Assembly: GCF_026319365.1 (NCBI RefSeq) | Contig: NZ_JAPDMS010000001.1 | Span: 932,456-996,455, forward strand | Length of the DNA: 64,000 bases | Direction: 5' to 3' | From: Methylophaga sp. OBS1 | GTDB taxonomy: Bacteria > Pseudomonadota > Gammaproteobacteria > Nitrosococcales > Methylophagaceae | Shown: positions 8,233-17,791 of the stretch, piece by piece | How the letters are laid out: every line of letters begins with the position of its first letter | Numbering within the stretch: position 1 is the stretch's first letter | Translations under genes and position numbers: made by a program | The notes under the pieces: model-generated | Database searches by the model: none | What the model was told of the DNA's origin: nothing | The model's input: the letters and a program-made list of their open reading frames with translations, nothing else

Positions 8233-9909
8233 TTAGTGTTGCCAGTTGATTGCTCCCTGATGCTGCTTGTACCAGTCGATGAAATCGTTCTCCGGCACCG
8301 GCCTGGAAATATAAAAGCCTTGTGCCATATCACAGCCAATATCGCCAAGGAATTGCATTACGGCAGCATTTTCAACGCCCTCGGCAATTGTTGTCAGGTC
8401 GATCTTGTGGGCAAGGCTGACAGCAGCCTCGATGATATGTATGGCATCCTGGCCTCGGGGCAAACGCCTCACAAATGACTGATCAATTTTCAAGTGAGTT
8501 ATCGGCAAACGATGGAGGTATTGCAGAGAGGAATATCCCGTACCAAAATCATCGACCGCAATCTGAATGCCGGCGTCAGCAAGCTTAGTAAGCTCGTGAA
8601 TCGTGTGGTTCATATCTTTGATAAGCGCACTTTCGGTCAATTCCAATTCCAGCACTGTACCTTCAAGGCCGAACTCAGCCAGTAGTTTAAATATATTCTC
8701 GGCGAAATCAGGCTGACAGAGGTTATGGGCAGAGATATTGACTGCGATAGGTACGGAGATGGATTGCTCCTGGAAGTGGAGCGCGGTATGCATCGTTTGA
8801 GTGAGAACAAATTCGGTGAGCGGGTGAATTAAGCTACTTCTTTCAGCGCAGGGAATAAAAGTGCCTGGTGGAATATTACCGCGGCTTGGGTGAGTCCAGC
8901 GAAGTAGTGCTTCTACACCAAGGAGCTTGCCGGAGTGGATATCGATTTTTGGCTGATAATGGAGTTTGAGCTGATTCTGTTCAATCGCTCTCATTAACTC
9001 GCCCAGCAAGGACACGTTCTCTCTGGTAGCCAGTTTGATAGAGGGTTGATATTCTACAAATTCCAGTAATGAGTCATTGGCTGCACTAAGCGCAGCCTCC
9101 GCTTGTTGTAGATAGAGTCCCGGATTGCTATGAACATCAGTGATAGTGACATAGCCCATTCGGGAATCGACATGTACCGGTATGCCTTCAAACTGGTAAG
9201 GCAGACGTGATGTACGATTTAAATCCAGCAAAATTTCATTCATATCCTGTATGTCTATGAGTTCAATCAACGCGCTAACTTCTTCAGTATCGGCACGGTA
9301 TACCTGTCCTCGATTAATCAGAATATGATTGAAACGATGCGCTGTCTGCGTGATGATGCTTTCTATCACCTCATGCCCAAAAGCCGCTTTGAGCTCTACT
9401 GTGCTATTGACTGACAGCACGAGCAATATTCTGTTTTGAACAGCCGAACGTTTACGACGAGGTATCAAGCTAAGGTCATCCATCAGCGCCAGCCTGTTAG
9501 GTAATTGTGTTGCCACGTCATGACGTGAGACCCAGTGCAGGTGTCGAATGTAGTTTCGTACAGTGGCGCTGACGGCACCACTCAAAGAACCGAGGAGAAC
9601 AAAAAAACCCGTTCGATAGAGCCAGTTAACCGTGGGCTGCATTTCACCGGTGACGATATCCAACGGCATATTGGGTCCAAGAATCAGACCACCAATCAAG
9701 GCAATAGTCACGCCCCCAGTCACGCCGTAAATCATACCGGACAGCACGATAGGAACATACATAGAATGGGAATAGACATATTTAATACCGCCGGTGTAGT
9801 AGACAAGTAAACCGACAGCAATCGTCAACAATACCAGCATCGGTGCAGCAGAATAGTTGATCACCTGCTTGTGGCGGTTAAACCACTGAAAAACACTTAC
9901 GGTGTGCAT
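8233..9909 (-). CDS. Membrane EAL-domain c-di-GMP phosphodiesterase with degenerate GGDEF
   Basis: A 558-residue protein with an N-terminal membrane sensor of several helices (about residues 15-120), a GGDEF-like domain (about 130-290) and an EAL domain (about 300-555). The EAL catalytic set looks complete: GVEALLRW at 331-338, the ELTES Glu, DDFGTGYSS from about 453 and AEGVEN. The GGDEF motif is replaced by a RADTEEVSALI segment, so cyclase activity is unlikely and the domain may be regulatory. The predicted net role is to lower c-di-GMP. It is monocistronic between the cysJ promoter region and a terminator hairpin. Confidence 0.9.
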   Translation of the reverse strand: MHTVSVFQWFNRHKQVINYSAAPMLVLLTIAVGLLVYYTGGIKYVYSHSMYVPIVLSGMIYGVTGGVTIALIGGLILGPNMPLDIVTGEMQPTVNWLYRTGFFVLLGSLSGAVSATVRNYIRHLHWVSRHDVATQLPNRLALMDDLSLIPRRKRSAVQNRILLVLSVNSTVELKAAFGHEVIESIITQTAHRFNHILINRGQVYRADTEEVSALIELIDIQDMNEILLDLNRTSRLPYQFEGIPVHVDSRMGYVTITDVHSNPGLYLQQAEAALSAANDSLLEFVEYQPSIKLATRENVSLLGELMRAIEQNQLKLHYQPKIDIHSGKLLGVEALLRWTHPSRGNIPPGTFIPCAERSSLIHPLTEFVLTQTMHTALHFQEQSISVPIAVNISAHNLCQPDFAENIFKLLAEFGLEGTVLELELTESALIKDMNHTIHELTKLADAGIQIAVDDFGTGYSSLQYLHRLPITHLKIDQSFVRRLPRGQDAIHIIEAAVSLAHKIDLTTIAEGVENAAVMQFLGDIGCDMAQGFYISRPVPENDFIDWYKQHQGAINWQH

Positions 9910-10233
9910 CGCCCAATCTACTCCCTGTTAATAACCACTCTGTATTTGGCAGCCCAAAACGGCGCGCCATCCCTAACACGTTAAATTTGTATAACCCGCG
10001 AAGTCTGAAAAAGCAATTTTTTATATAACGGTTTCAACGCATGGGCAGAAGAAGCATCACGCCGCATTCACAACATTTAGATTGTTATGGGTGGACAAAA
10101 AGTAGAAAAGAAAGCGCTGTCAAAACAGCTATATTTAATTTTAAAATATACAAAGAGATAATATATATTTTATATTTATAAGTGATTTTGGTATTTTCTC
10201 AACATAGACATCAACTTTTGAGACGAATCAGGA
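9910..10233. promoter_or_regulatory. Divergent intergenic region between the EAL gene and cysJ
   Basis: A 324-base gene-free region. Positions about 10130-10190 are extremely A/T-rich, with runs such as TATATTTAATTTTAAAATATA, which suits an UP element or activator (CysB-like) region in front of cysJ. A short GCTGT/ACAGC hairpin lies near 10115-10128. I cannot assign a specific operator. It presumably carries both divergent promoters. Confidence 0.5.
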
Positions 10234-12033
10234 ATGAATATCAGGTTGGATAATGCGCCATTGACTGACGAGCAGTTAGCGCAACTCAATAATCTACTGC
10301 AGGATCTGGAAAGCTGGCAGGTCGAATGGCTGTCTGGCTACCTGTCAGGCTTTCGTGCTGCACAGGAGGCAATGCAGGGACAAGCTGTTTCCGTGCCTGA
10401 TGCTCAGCAGCCCAGTTCAGTGGCACTGACTATTCTGTATGGCTCGCAGACCGGCAATACTGAAGATGTCGCCAATTTGCTGGCTGAGAAGGCACTGGCA
10501 GGCGGTATTGAAGCCAAGGTGGTGGATATGGCCGAGTACAAGCCCAAACAGCTGAAAAATGAAGAATATCTTGCCATTCTCTCTTCTACGCATGGGGAGG
10601 GCGATCCACCGGATAATGCGCTTGATCTGTATGAGTTCTTACACAGCCGCAAGGCGCCGGAATTAAAGCAGCTGCAGTACAGCGTTCTGTCGCTGGGTGA
10701 CTCCAGCTATGAATTTTTTTGCCAGACCGGCAAGGATTTTGATGCCAGACTCACTGCTCTGGGAGCGACGGCGATTGTGCCACGGGTGGATTGTGACGTG
10801 GATTATGACGAAGCTGCTGATGCCTGGATTAACGAGCTGATTGAGGCCTTGTCAGCGACCGCTGCTATTAGCAACACGCCGAGTTTTAATCTACCTGCTC
10901 AAACAGCAGCCAAAACTACGTATGACCGTAAAAATCCGTTTCCAGCCGAGGTATTGGAAAAGCAGGTTCTGAGTGGACGCGGCTCCAGCAAAGAGGTCTT
11001 GCATCTGGAATTGTCTCTGGACGGTTCGGGCCTGCAATATCAGCCTGGTGACGCACTGGGCGTGTATGCCCAGAATGATCCTGCTTTGGTAGCGGCTGTG
11101 ATTGAAACACTTGGCTTTGACCCTGAAACTTTGATTGATAACGACACAGAGCAACAAAAACTGAGCGAGTTGTTGCTGTATCAACGCGAGATTACGGTTC
11201 TGACCCGGCCGATGCTGGAACAGTGGGCCGAATTGGCTGGCTCTGATGCACTTAATTCACTGGTCGCTGATAAAGCTGCATTAAATGAATGGCTGCAGGG
11301 CAGAGATGTGCTCGACCTGATCCAGGCTTATCCGATCAAGAACCTGGATGCGACTACTTTTGTAAACCTACTCCGCAAGCTGCCGCCCAGAATGTATTCG
11401 ATTGCATCCAGCCAGGCCGCGGTCGAGGATGAAGTCCATATTACTGTGGCTGCAGTGCGCTATTCGGCACATGAACGTGAGCGTAGTGGTGTGGCCTCAA
11501 CCTGGCTGGCTGATAGACTGACAGAAGACAGTAAGGTCCCAGTCTACATAGACAGCAATAAAAACTTCAAACTGCCGGATGATGACAATACGCCCATCAT
11601 TATGATTGGTCCCGGTACCGGTGTTGCGCCATTTCGCAGCTTTATGCAGGAACGTGAGGAACGTGATGCGACAGGAAGAAACTGGCTGTTTTTCGGTGAT
11701 CAGCACTTTTTAAGTGATTTTCTCTACCAGGTCGAATGGCTGGCCTGGCGTAAATCCGGCTTGCTGACGCGTCTTGATGTCGCTTTCTCACGTGATCAGG
11801 CTGAGAAAGTTTATGTGCAACACCGTCTCAGACAGAATGCGGTTGATATCTGGAACTGGCTGCAGGAAGGGGCGCACATTTATGTCTGCGGTGATGCCGA
11901 CAACATGGCACCGGACGTGAATGAAGCCTTACTGGACATCATCAGCCAGCAGGGTGGAAAAACCCGTGATGAAGCCAGCGACTATCTGCGACAGCTTACC
12001 AGAGACAAGCGTTACCAGCGCGATGTCTATTAA
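10234..12033 (+). CDS. cysJ: Sulfite reductase flavoprotein alpha subunit (CysJ)
   Basis: NADPH-dependent diflavin reductase that feeds electrons to CysI for assimilatory reduction of sulfite to sulfide. 599 residues. Domains in order: flavodoxin/FMN (about 66-205, with YGSQTGNTEDVA), an FAD-binding domain with connecting insert (about 230-450, with RMYSIASS and GVASTWL), and an NADPH-binding domain (about 450-599, GPGTGVAPFRSFMQER). It ends in the typical RYQRDVY with the conserved terminal Tyr. It is followed after 36 bases by cysI. Confidence 0.97.
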   Translation: MNIRLDNAPLTDEQLAQLNNLLQDLESWQVEWLSGYLSGFRAAQEAMQGQAVSVPDAQQPSSVALTILYGSQTGNTEDVANLLAEKALAGGIEAKVVDMAEYKPKQLKNEEYLAILSSTHGEGDPPDNALDLYEFLHSRKAPELKQLQYSVLSLGDSSYEFFCQTGKDFDARLTALGATAIVPRVDCDVDYDEAADAWINELIEALSATAAISNTPSFNLPAQTAAKTTYDRKNPFPAEVLEKQVLSGRGSSKEVLHLELSLDGSGLQYQPGDALGVYAQNDPALVAAVIETLGFDPETLIDNDTEQQKLSELLLYQREITVLTRPMLEQWAELAGSDALNSLVADKAALNEWLQGRDVLDLIQAYPIKNLDATTFVNLLRKLPPRMYSIASSQAAVEDEVHITVAAVRYSAHERERSGVASTWLADRLTEDSKVPVYIDSNKNFKLPDDDNTPIIMIGPGTGVAPFRSFMQEREERDATGRNWLFFGDQHFLSDFLYQVEWLAWRKSGLLTRLDVAFSRDQAEKVYVQHRLRQNAVDIWNWLQEGAHIYVCGDADNMAPDVNEALLDIISQQGGKTRDEASDYLRQLTRDKRYQRDVY

Positions 12034-12069
12034 TGCGATACGCAGACCTTAAAACCCTTTTAGGTGATT

Positions 12070-13776
12070 ATGAACGATAAGTTACCCGAAGCAGAGCTGC
12101 TTAAACTCAACAGTCAATTTTTGCGTGGTCATATTGAAGAGGGCCTTGCCGATATGGCAACAGGGGCCATCTCCGATGATGATAATAAACTGCTTAAATT
12201 CCACGGCAGTTATATGCAGGATCATCGGGATCTGCGTGATGAACGCCGTCATCAGAAACTGGAGCCGCTGTATTCCTTTATGGTGCGTCTGCGCCTGCCG
12301 GGTGGGGTGTTGAGTCCGCAGCAATGGCTGGGCCTGGATGCGATCGCCGATGACTGCTCCAACGGCACTTTGCGTCTGACGACACGGCAGACCTTTCAAT
12401 TTCACGAAATCCTGAAAAAAGATCTGAAATCTTTTATGCAGCAGATCAATCAGCTGCTGCTGGACAGCAAAGGCGCCTGCGGTGATGTAAACCGTAATGT
12501 CGTCACCAGTATCAACCCGCAGCAGTCATCGGTGCATGCCGAGGTGTACCAGATTGCACAGGATATCAGCGAACATCTCTGCTGGCAGTCAGGTGCCTAT
12601 GGCGAAATCTGGTTGGGTGAGGACAAGGTCTTTCAGAGCGGTGAACCGGAAGAACCGTTTTATGGCGATGTCTATCTGCCGCGTAAGTTTAAAATCGCGA
12701 TTGCGGTACCGCCCCGTAATGATTGTGATGTGCTTGCCAACGATATCGGTCTGATTGCGATTGTCGATAATGGTCAGTTGCAGGGCTTTAACATTGCTGT
12801 CGGTGGTGGTTTCGGTATGTCATATGGCGAACCAGCCACTTATCCGCGGCTGGCTTCAGTAGTCGGCTTTGTGCCTGCTGATCAGGCAGTGAAGGCCTGT
12901 GAAGCCATCGCCGCTATCCAGCGTGATTTCGGTGACCGCAGCAATCGTGCTCATGCCCGTTTTAAATACACGATTGATGATAACGGGCTGGACTGGTTTA
13001 AAGACAAGTTCGCCGAGTATCACGGTCAGCCGCTGGAGGCGGTCAGGGAATTCGAGCTAGAAGAAAATGGCGATAAGTTCGGCTGGACTGAAGCTGAAAA
13101 CGGTCAGTCTCACCTGACTTTATTCATACCCGGTGGTCGCGTTGCCGATACTGAAAAACAGTTAACCCGGACCGGCTTGAGGGAGATTGCGAAAATGCTT
13201 CAGGGTGAGTTTCGTGTCACCTGTAATCAGAACCTGATGATTGCCGATATCAGTCCGGAGCAACGCAAAGAGATTGAAGCCATCGTTACAAAATATCAGC
13301 TCGATGATGGTAGTCAGGGTTCAGCCTTGCGTTTGAATGCGATGGCCTGTGTTGCATTACCGACCTGTGGTCTTGCCATGGCTGAAGCCGAGCGATATCT
13401 ACCGGAGTTTATCGAGAAGCTGGAAAAGATCGTGGTCGATGCCGGTCTGCCGGATCAGTTGATCAATATTCGGATGACCGGCTGCCCCAATGGTTGTGCC
13501 CGGCCGTACCTGGGTGAAATCGGCCTGACGGGTAAGGCGATGGGTAAATATAACCTCTATTTGGGGGCTGATTTCAGTGGCCAGCGGCTGAACCGACTGT
13601 ATTTAGAAAATGTAGATGAGAAAACGATACTCGATACGCTGAAACCGATGATTGAGCAATTTGCTGCCGAGCGACATGAGAATGAATATTTCGGTGATTT
13701 TCTGGTGCGTCAGGGCATTGTCGGTGAAGAGCGGACCCCGCAGATGATGCATGAACCGCTTATCAACCAGAAGTAG
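12070..13776 (+). CDS. cysI: Sulfite reductase hemoprotein beta subunit (CysI)
   Basis: Siroheme and 4Fe-4S enzyme that performs the six-electron reduction of sulfite to sulfide. About 568 residues from ATG 12070; a GTG at 12064 would add two residues. The cofactor cysteines are seen as CVALPTCGLA and, 40 residues later, TGCPNGCARP, and the nitrite/sulfite reductase ferredoxin-like repeats flank them. The siroheme-binding basic residues of the RLTTRQTFQFH segment are present. It forms an operon with cysJ; no cysH is adjacent. Confidence 0.96.
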   Translation: MNDKLPEAELLKLNSQFLRGHIEEGLADMATGAISDDDNKLLKFHGSYMQDHRDLRDERRHQKLEPLYSFMVRLRLPGGVLSPQQWLGLDAIADDCSNGTLRLTTRQTFQFHEILKKDLKSFMQQINQLLLDSKGACGDVNRNVVTSINPQQSSVHAEVYQIAQDISEHLCWQSGAYGEIWLGEDKVFQSGEPEEPFYGDVYLPRKFKIAIAVPPRNDCDVLANDIGLIAIVDNGQLQGFNIAVGGGFGMSYGEPATYPRLASVVGFVPADQAVKACEAIAAIQRDFGDRSNRAHARFKYTIDDNGLDWFKDKFAEYHGQPLEAVREFELEENGDKFGWTEAENGQSHLTLFIPGGRVADTEKQLTRTGLREIAKMLQGEFRVTCNQNLMIADISPEQRKEIEAIVTKYQLDDGSQGSALRLNAMACVALPTCGLAMAEAERYLPEFIEKLEKIVVDAGLPDQLINIRMTGCPNGCARPYLGEIGLTGKAMGKYNLYLGADFSGQRLNRLYLENVDEKTILDTLKPMIEQFAAERHENEYFGDFLVRQGIVGEERTPQMMHEPLINQK

Positions 13777-13778
13777 AC

Positions 13779-13890
13779 AAACATTTATCCGCTGATTTCG
13801 CAGATTTTCACAGATTCAGGAGGACAGCTAAGGCTCTAAAAGCTGCGATCAAAAATCTGTGTCCATCTGCGTCATCTGCGGATGAGTTTA
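13779..13890. repeat. Imperfect long inverted repeat after cysI
   Basis: Two arms of about 36 bases, 13779-13815 and 13852-13889, are imperfect reverse complements: both contain ATCCGC, CGCAGAT and CACAGATT in order. The spacer is about 37 bases. It lies between the convergent cysI and ettA genes. Its sequence resembles the dispersed palindromes of the type ATCCGCAGATGACGCAGAT seen in many proteobacterial intergenic regions. It may act as a bidirectional terminator or be a small mobile palindrome. No second copy was noticed in the window. Confidence 0.65.
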
Positions 13891-13897
13891 TGCTTTA

Positions 13898-15556
13898 TCA
13901 GCTGATACGACGGTATTTAATCCGCTCCGGCTGGTGATCCTTACCGAAACGTTTGAAGTAGTCTTCGGCATAGTCACTGTAGTTGCCTTCGAAGAAGACC
14001 ACATTGGACTCGCCTTCGTAGGCGATGATGTGGGTACAAATCCGGTCAAGGAACCAGCGATCATGCGAAATCACCACGGCTGAACCCGGGAAGGCGAGCA
14101 GCGCTTCTTCCAAGGCCCTCAGCGTTTCGATGTCCAGATCATTGGTCGGTTCGTCGAGCAGCAAAACGTTGCCACCTTCTTTCAGCAGCTTGGCCATGTG
14201 CAAACGGTTACGTTCACCACCGGACAGATCTTTCACGTATTTCTGTTGATCCGAGCCTTTGAAGTTAAAACGGCCGCAATAGGCGCGTGACGGAGTCTGA
14301 TAGTTGCCGACAGTAATCATATCGGCACCGTCAGAGATTTCCTCGAACACGGTTTTCTTGCCATCCAGCTCGCGTGATTGATTCACATAAGCCAGTTTAA
14401 CAGTACTGCCAATCTCGATTTCACCGCTATCGGGTTGCTCTTCACCGGCAATCATCCGGAACAGGGTTGACTTACCGGCACCGTTGGGACCGACGATACC
14501 GACGATGGCACCCGCTGGAATCGAGAAGTTCAGGTTTTCAAACAGCAGTTTTTCACCGTAGGATTTGGTCACATTGTGCAGTTCAATGACCTTGTCACCC
14601 AGGCGTGGGCCGGGTGGAATATAGATTTCCTGGGTCTCGTTTCGCTTCTGAAATTCGCGAGAGTTCATTTCTTCGAATTGTTTCAGACGGGCTTTGGATT
14701 TGGCCTGACGACCTTTGGCGCCCTGACGGACCCATTCCAGCTCGGCTTCAATCGCCTTGCGATGTGAGGCTTCTTCCTTGGCTTCCTGTTCCAGACGTTT
14801 TTCTTTCTGTTCCAGCCATGAAGAGTAGTTGCCTTCATAAGGAATACCACGACCACGATCCAGCTCCAGGATCCAGCCAGCGGCATTATCAAGGAAGTAG
14901 CGATCATGGGTAATAGCGACCACGGTACCCGGGTATTCCTGCAGGAAACGCTCAATCCAGGCAATCGATTCGGCGTCCAGGTGGTTGGTGGGCTCATCCA
15001 GCAGCAGCATGTCAGGATGATCCAGCAGCAGGCGGCATAAAGCGACACGGCGGCGCTCACCACCGGACAAGGTGCCGACTTTGGCATCCCAGGGTGGCAG
15101 ACGCAGGGCATCGGCCGCACGCTCCAGCGCGTTTTCCAGGTTATGGCCATCTTTGGCCTGAATCAGATTCTCGAGATTGGCCTGTTTTTTAGCCAGCTCA
15201 TCGAAATCGGCATCCGGTTCTGCATAGGCGGCATATACGGCATCGAGTTCAGCCAGTGCCTCTTTGACATCAGAAACCGCTTCCTCGACAACTTCCAGAA
15301 CGGTTTTGTTGTCGTCCAGTTCCGGTTCCTGCGGCAGGTAACCGACATTAATGCCGGGCATGGGTCTGGCTTCACCAATATAGTCCTGATCCAGGCCGGC
15401 CATGATTTTCAGTAATGTGGATTTACCGGCACCGTTGAGACCCAGCACACCAATCTTGGCACCGGGAAAGAATGAGAGGGAAATATCTTTGAGAATTTCG
15501 CGTTTCGGCGGAACGACTTTGCCAACGCGATTCATACTGTAAACGTATTGCGCCAT
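13898..15556 (-). CDS. ettA: Energy-dependent translational throttle EttA (ABC-F)
   Basis: Soluble ABC-F ATPase that binds the ribosomal E site and gates the first elongation step according to ATP/ADP level. 552 residues with two ATPase domains: Walker A GLNGAGKST and GPNGAGKST, signatures LSGGERRR and LSGGERNR, Walker B LLLDEPTNHLD and LLLDEPTNDLD. The linker after the first domain (about 240-310, KRLEQEAKEEASHRK) is the P-site tRNA interaction motif. The N terminus MAQYVYSMNRVGKVVPPK is typical of EttA rather than Uup or YbiT. Confidence 0.95.
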   Translation of the reverse strand: MAQYVYSMNRVGKVVPPKREILKDISLSFFPGAKIGVLGLNGAGKSTLLKIMAGLDQDYIGEARPMPGINVGYLPQEPELDDNKTVLEVVEEAVSDVKEALAELDAVYAAYAEPDADFDELAKKQANLENLIQAKDGHNLENALERAADALRLPPWDAKVGTLSGGERRRVALCRLLLDHPDMLLLDEPTNHLDAESIAWIERFLQEYPGTVVAITHDRYFLDNAAGWILELDRGRGIPYEGNYSSWLEQKEKRLEQEAKEEASHRKAIEAELEWVRQGAKGRQAKSKARLKQFEEMNSREFQKRNETQEIYIPPGPRLGDKVIELHNVTKSYGEKLLFENLNFSIPAGAIVGIVGPNGAGKSTLFRMIAGEEQPDSGEIEIGSTVKLAYVNQSRELDGKKTVFEEISDGADMITVGNYQTPSRAYCGRFNFKGSDQQKYVKDLSGGERNRLHMAKLLKEGGNVLLLDEPTNDLDIETLRALEEALLAFPGSAVVISHDRWFLDRICTHIIAYEGESNVVFFEGNYSDYAEDYFKRFGKDHQPERIKYRRIS

Positions 15557-15603
15557 GTTTAAATTCCAAAATTCCTGAATTGCCAGAAGCGCTGAATTTT
15601 ACA

Positions 15604-15641
15604 TCTCCGGCGACAGGATTGCGAATCCCGGACGCCGGAGA
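15604..15641 (-). terminator. Hairpin between dacB and ettA
   Basis: Perfect 9-bp stem TCTCCGGCG/CGCCGGAGA (15604-15612 with 15633-15641) with a nested GGATT/AATCC stem in its loop. It lies just past the dacB stop on the minus strand. No clear T-run follows, so it may be a weak terminator or an RNA-processing structure. Confidence 0.45.
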
Positions 15642-15647
15642 AACGGC

Positions 15648-17045
15648 TTATTTCATCGAATACAGTGACTGATAAAACTTTTTCTCGAAGTTTCTGATTT
15701 CCCGCTTTTCATGACGGTGGTAATCCGGGTGATGATAGTTGGTGACTATCTGAACGAACAGCAGGGGTGTGCCGGTAGCCGTGGTCATCATGCCGGCAAT
15801 ATTAAAAGTGCCATAGAGTGTGCCGGTTTTGCCTTTCACTTTGCCTTTGAACGTGTCACCACGCAGGCTGTAGCGGTAACGCAGCGTGCCACTTTTACCG
15901 GCTTCAGCCATGGCTTGCCAAAGTTCGAGCTCAGGATGAGCATGAATATATTGCAATACCGACATGATCTGAGAGGCGGACATCCGGTTATTGCGAGACA
16001 GGCCAGAGCCATCGGCCAGCGCCGCGCTGGCTAAATCAATACCGGCTTTATCTTTGAGTACCGCTTTAGTAGCCGAAACACCGTTATCAAAGCTACCGGG
16101 CTCCTGATAGTAACTACGGCCCACGGCTTTCAGGAGATTGTCGGCAATCAGATTATCGGAGTCCTTGAGCATTTCATCCAGCAGTACCGGTAACGCTTCT
16201 GATTCATGGCGGGCAATAATGCGTCCTGAAGCTCGGTCATTGCGGATGACATTACCCTGTAACTCAATGCCAGCGTGTTTGAGTTCGCGGCGGATCATTT
16301 CAGCAGCGTAAAGCTCGGTGTTCTGAACCGCAAAGCTGAGAAAGCGGGGTATTTCATGACGGCCGAGACAGCCGCCCAGCGTGTACTGATTGGTATTGTC
16401 GGCCATTAATCTGAATTTGCAGTAGCGCTTTTCCAGACCATCAGTCAGGTCGAGTTTGTTAATGATATTAATGGGGGCATCGCGCGAAATCTGAAAGTCG
16501 ATCTGGGTCTTGTTTTCATCAGTGAACAGCATCTTGGCGACCGCGCAGTTATTATCCAGTGAAATACTGCTGGAAGGGGCGCTGTAACAGATACCCAAAT
16601 TGTCCCAGGGCAGACCGTCTGCCAGTTCAAAATCGTCGAAGGCAGCGCCGTTGAGATAGACATTCCCCCGGATAATCGACGTCTCGCGTTTCAATGACGC
16701 CACCAGGCGACGAATGTCATCGCGTCGCAATGACGGGTCGCCACTGAAACGGAAAATAACATCATTGTCTTTGACTTCGATATCGGTGTGAAAGCGAAAC
16801 TCCTTGCCCAGTTGCAGGCGCGCGGCAAGGGCGGTAATGACTTTCTGTACACTGGCGGGCGGTCTCAGCGTTTCGGCATCATGGCTGAATAGGGTTTGAC
16901 CGGTGTTTGCATCAGCAACCAGCAGACTGGCCTCGGCACCGGCCGGTAATTCAGCGAGATATTTCCCCGGACCTGAAGCAGGAGTTTGGGCATTGGCAAA
17001 GCATGAAAAAAACAGGGCGAAGAGAAAATAGGTGTATTTCAACAT
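15648..17045 (-). CDS. dacB: D-alanyl-D-alanine carboxypeptidase/endopeptidase (PBP4, DacB)
   Basis: Exported class C penicillin-binding protein of 465 residues that trims and cleaves peptide cross-links in murein. Signal peptide about residues 1-19 (ending CFANAQ). Active-site motifs: SVQK (the SxxK Ser, about residue 65), SDN (SxN, in KDSDNLIADNLLK) and KTG (in VKGKTGTLYGT). The insert between SxxK and SxN is large, as in PBP4. It is separated from ettA by a hairpin. Confidence 0.94.
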   Translation of the reverse strand: MLKYTYFLFALFFSCFANAQTPASGPGKYLAELPAGAEASLLVADANTGQTLFSHDAETLRPPASVQKVITALAARLQLGKEFRFHTDIEVKDNDVIFRFSGDPSLRRDDIRRLVASLKRETSIIRGNVYLNGAAFDDFELADGLPWDNLGICYSAPSSSISLDNNCAVAKMLFTDENKTQIDFQISRDAPINIINKLDLTDGLEKRYCKFRLMADNTNQYTLGGCLGRHEIPRFLSFAVQNTELYAAEMIRRELKHAGIELQGNVIRNDRASGRIIARHESEALPVLLDEMLKDSDNLIADNLLKAVGRSYYQEPGSFDNGVSATKAVLKDKAGIDLASAALADGSGLSRNNRMSASQIMSVLQYIHAHPELELWQAMAEAGKSGTLRYRYSLRGDTFKGKVKGKTGTLYGTFNIAGMMTTATGTPLLFVQIVTNYHHPDYHRHEKREIRNFEKKFYQSLYSMK

Positions 17046-17158
17046 AATCCGGTTTGCAAAACGTTGAACAAAATCATCAGGACCGCCCTCATGGGCTTAG
17101 GCATTATCCGCCAGAGTCTCCTAGTATTAGGTGGGAATGTAAAGTGGCTTAATGAGGA

Positions 17159-17202
17159 GCAAATCAGAACGGATACCGGATCAATTGCTTAGCCTGATTT
17201 GC
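17159..17202. other. Long-loop inverted repeat in the 17046-17332 spacer
   Basis: The 287-base spacer between dacB and the gene at 17333 contains a perfect 9-bp inverted repeat GCAAATCAG/CTGATTTGC (17159-17167 with 17194-17202, 26-base loop). It could be an operator or a leader structure. Nothing else in the spacer is recognisable. Confidence 0.3.
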
Positions 17203-17332
17203 GTTGTCTGAGGATAAATCTGGAAGCGACTCTGTGCGCAATACCACGAGACTATCCACCAGGCGTCAACAAACTTTACAATGGATCCCAGCTCTAATAC
17301 TCAAGACAAACACTTGAGGGAGGTAGCGAATT

Positions 17333-17791
17333 TTGTTGGAAAAGAGCATCATCATCCTCGCCCGGCATCGTCTGAAATGGCTCAAAGTCCTGGTTGCTGA
17401 CAGGCAGGCACCTTCAGTTAAAGTTCAGAATGCCTTCTACGAGCTGACCGGTCTGACCAGTCTGCGCTTTGTGCAGGATAACGGTCTCTCAGAAAAAACC
17501 CGTTACGAACTGGTACTGATTGATAATCTGGCGATTCTTACGGTCAAACACACTCATCCAGAGGTGTTGAAGTTCTTTTCCAAGGAAACTCAGAATCTTG
17601 CTGCTTATCTGGATATGCCGGCACGTGAACTGGTTGACTTGATTTTCAAGGATGGTGCTCGCTTCAATAATCAGGAAGCGGTATCGGTCGCCATTCACCG
17701 CGGTCTGGTTGAAAATATCCATAATGAGTCTCAGGCCTACGAGAAGGTGGCCTCGATCGAGCGGCGGCTGGAAGGCAAGCAGAAACCCTAG
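17333..17791 (+). CDS. Hypothetical cytoplasmic protein, TTG start
   Basis: A 152-residue protein without signal peptide or membrane helix; I do not recognise the family. It is rich in Leu/Glu/Arg helices and ends in a charged tail (ASIERRLEGKQKP). The start is TTG at 17333, supported by GGGAGG at 17318-17323, 9 bases upstream; a second TTG follows directly. No in-frame ATG gives a sensible start. The stop overlaps the end of the convergent GGDEF-EAL gene by 4 bases. Confidence 0.65.
   Translation: MLEKSIIILARHRLKWLKVLVADRQAPSVKVQNAFYELTGLTSLRFVQDNGLSEKTRYELVLIDNLAILTVKHTHPEVLKFFSKETQNLAAYLDMPARELVDLIFKDGARFNNQEAVSVAIHRGLVENIHNESQAYEKVASIERRLEGKQKP

Noticed and set aside
10115..10200. A/T-rich tract before cysJ considered as a replication origin or phage site
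   Set aside because: No DnaA boxes, iterons or integrase nearby; a promoter region of a sulfur-regulated operon explains it.
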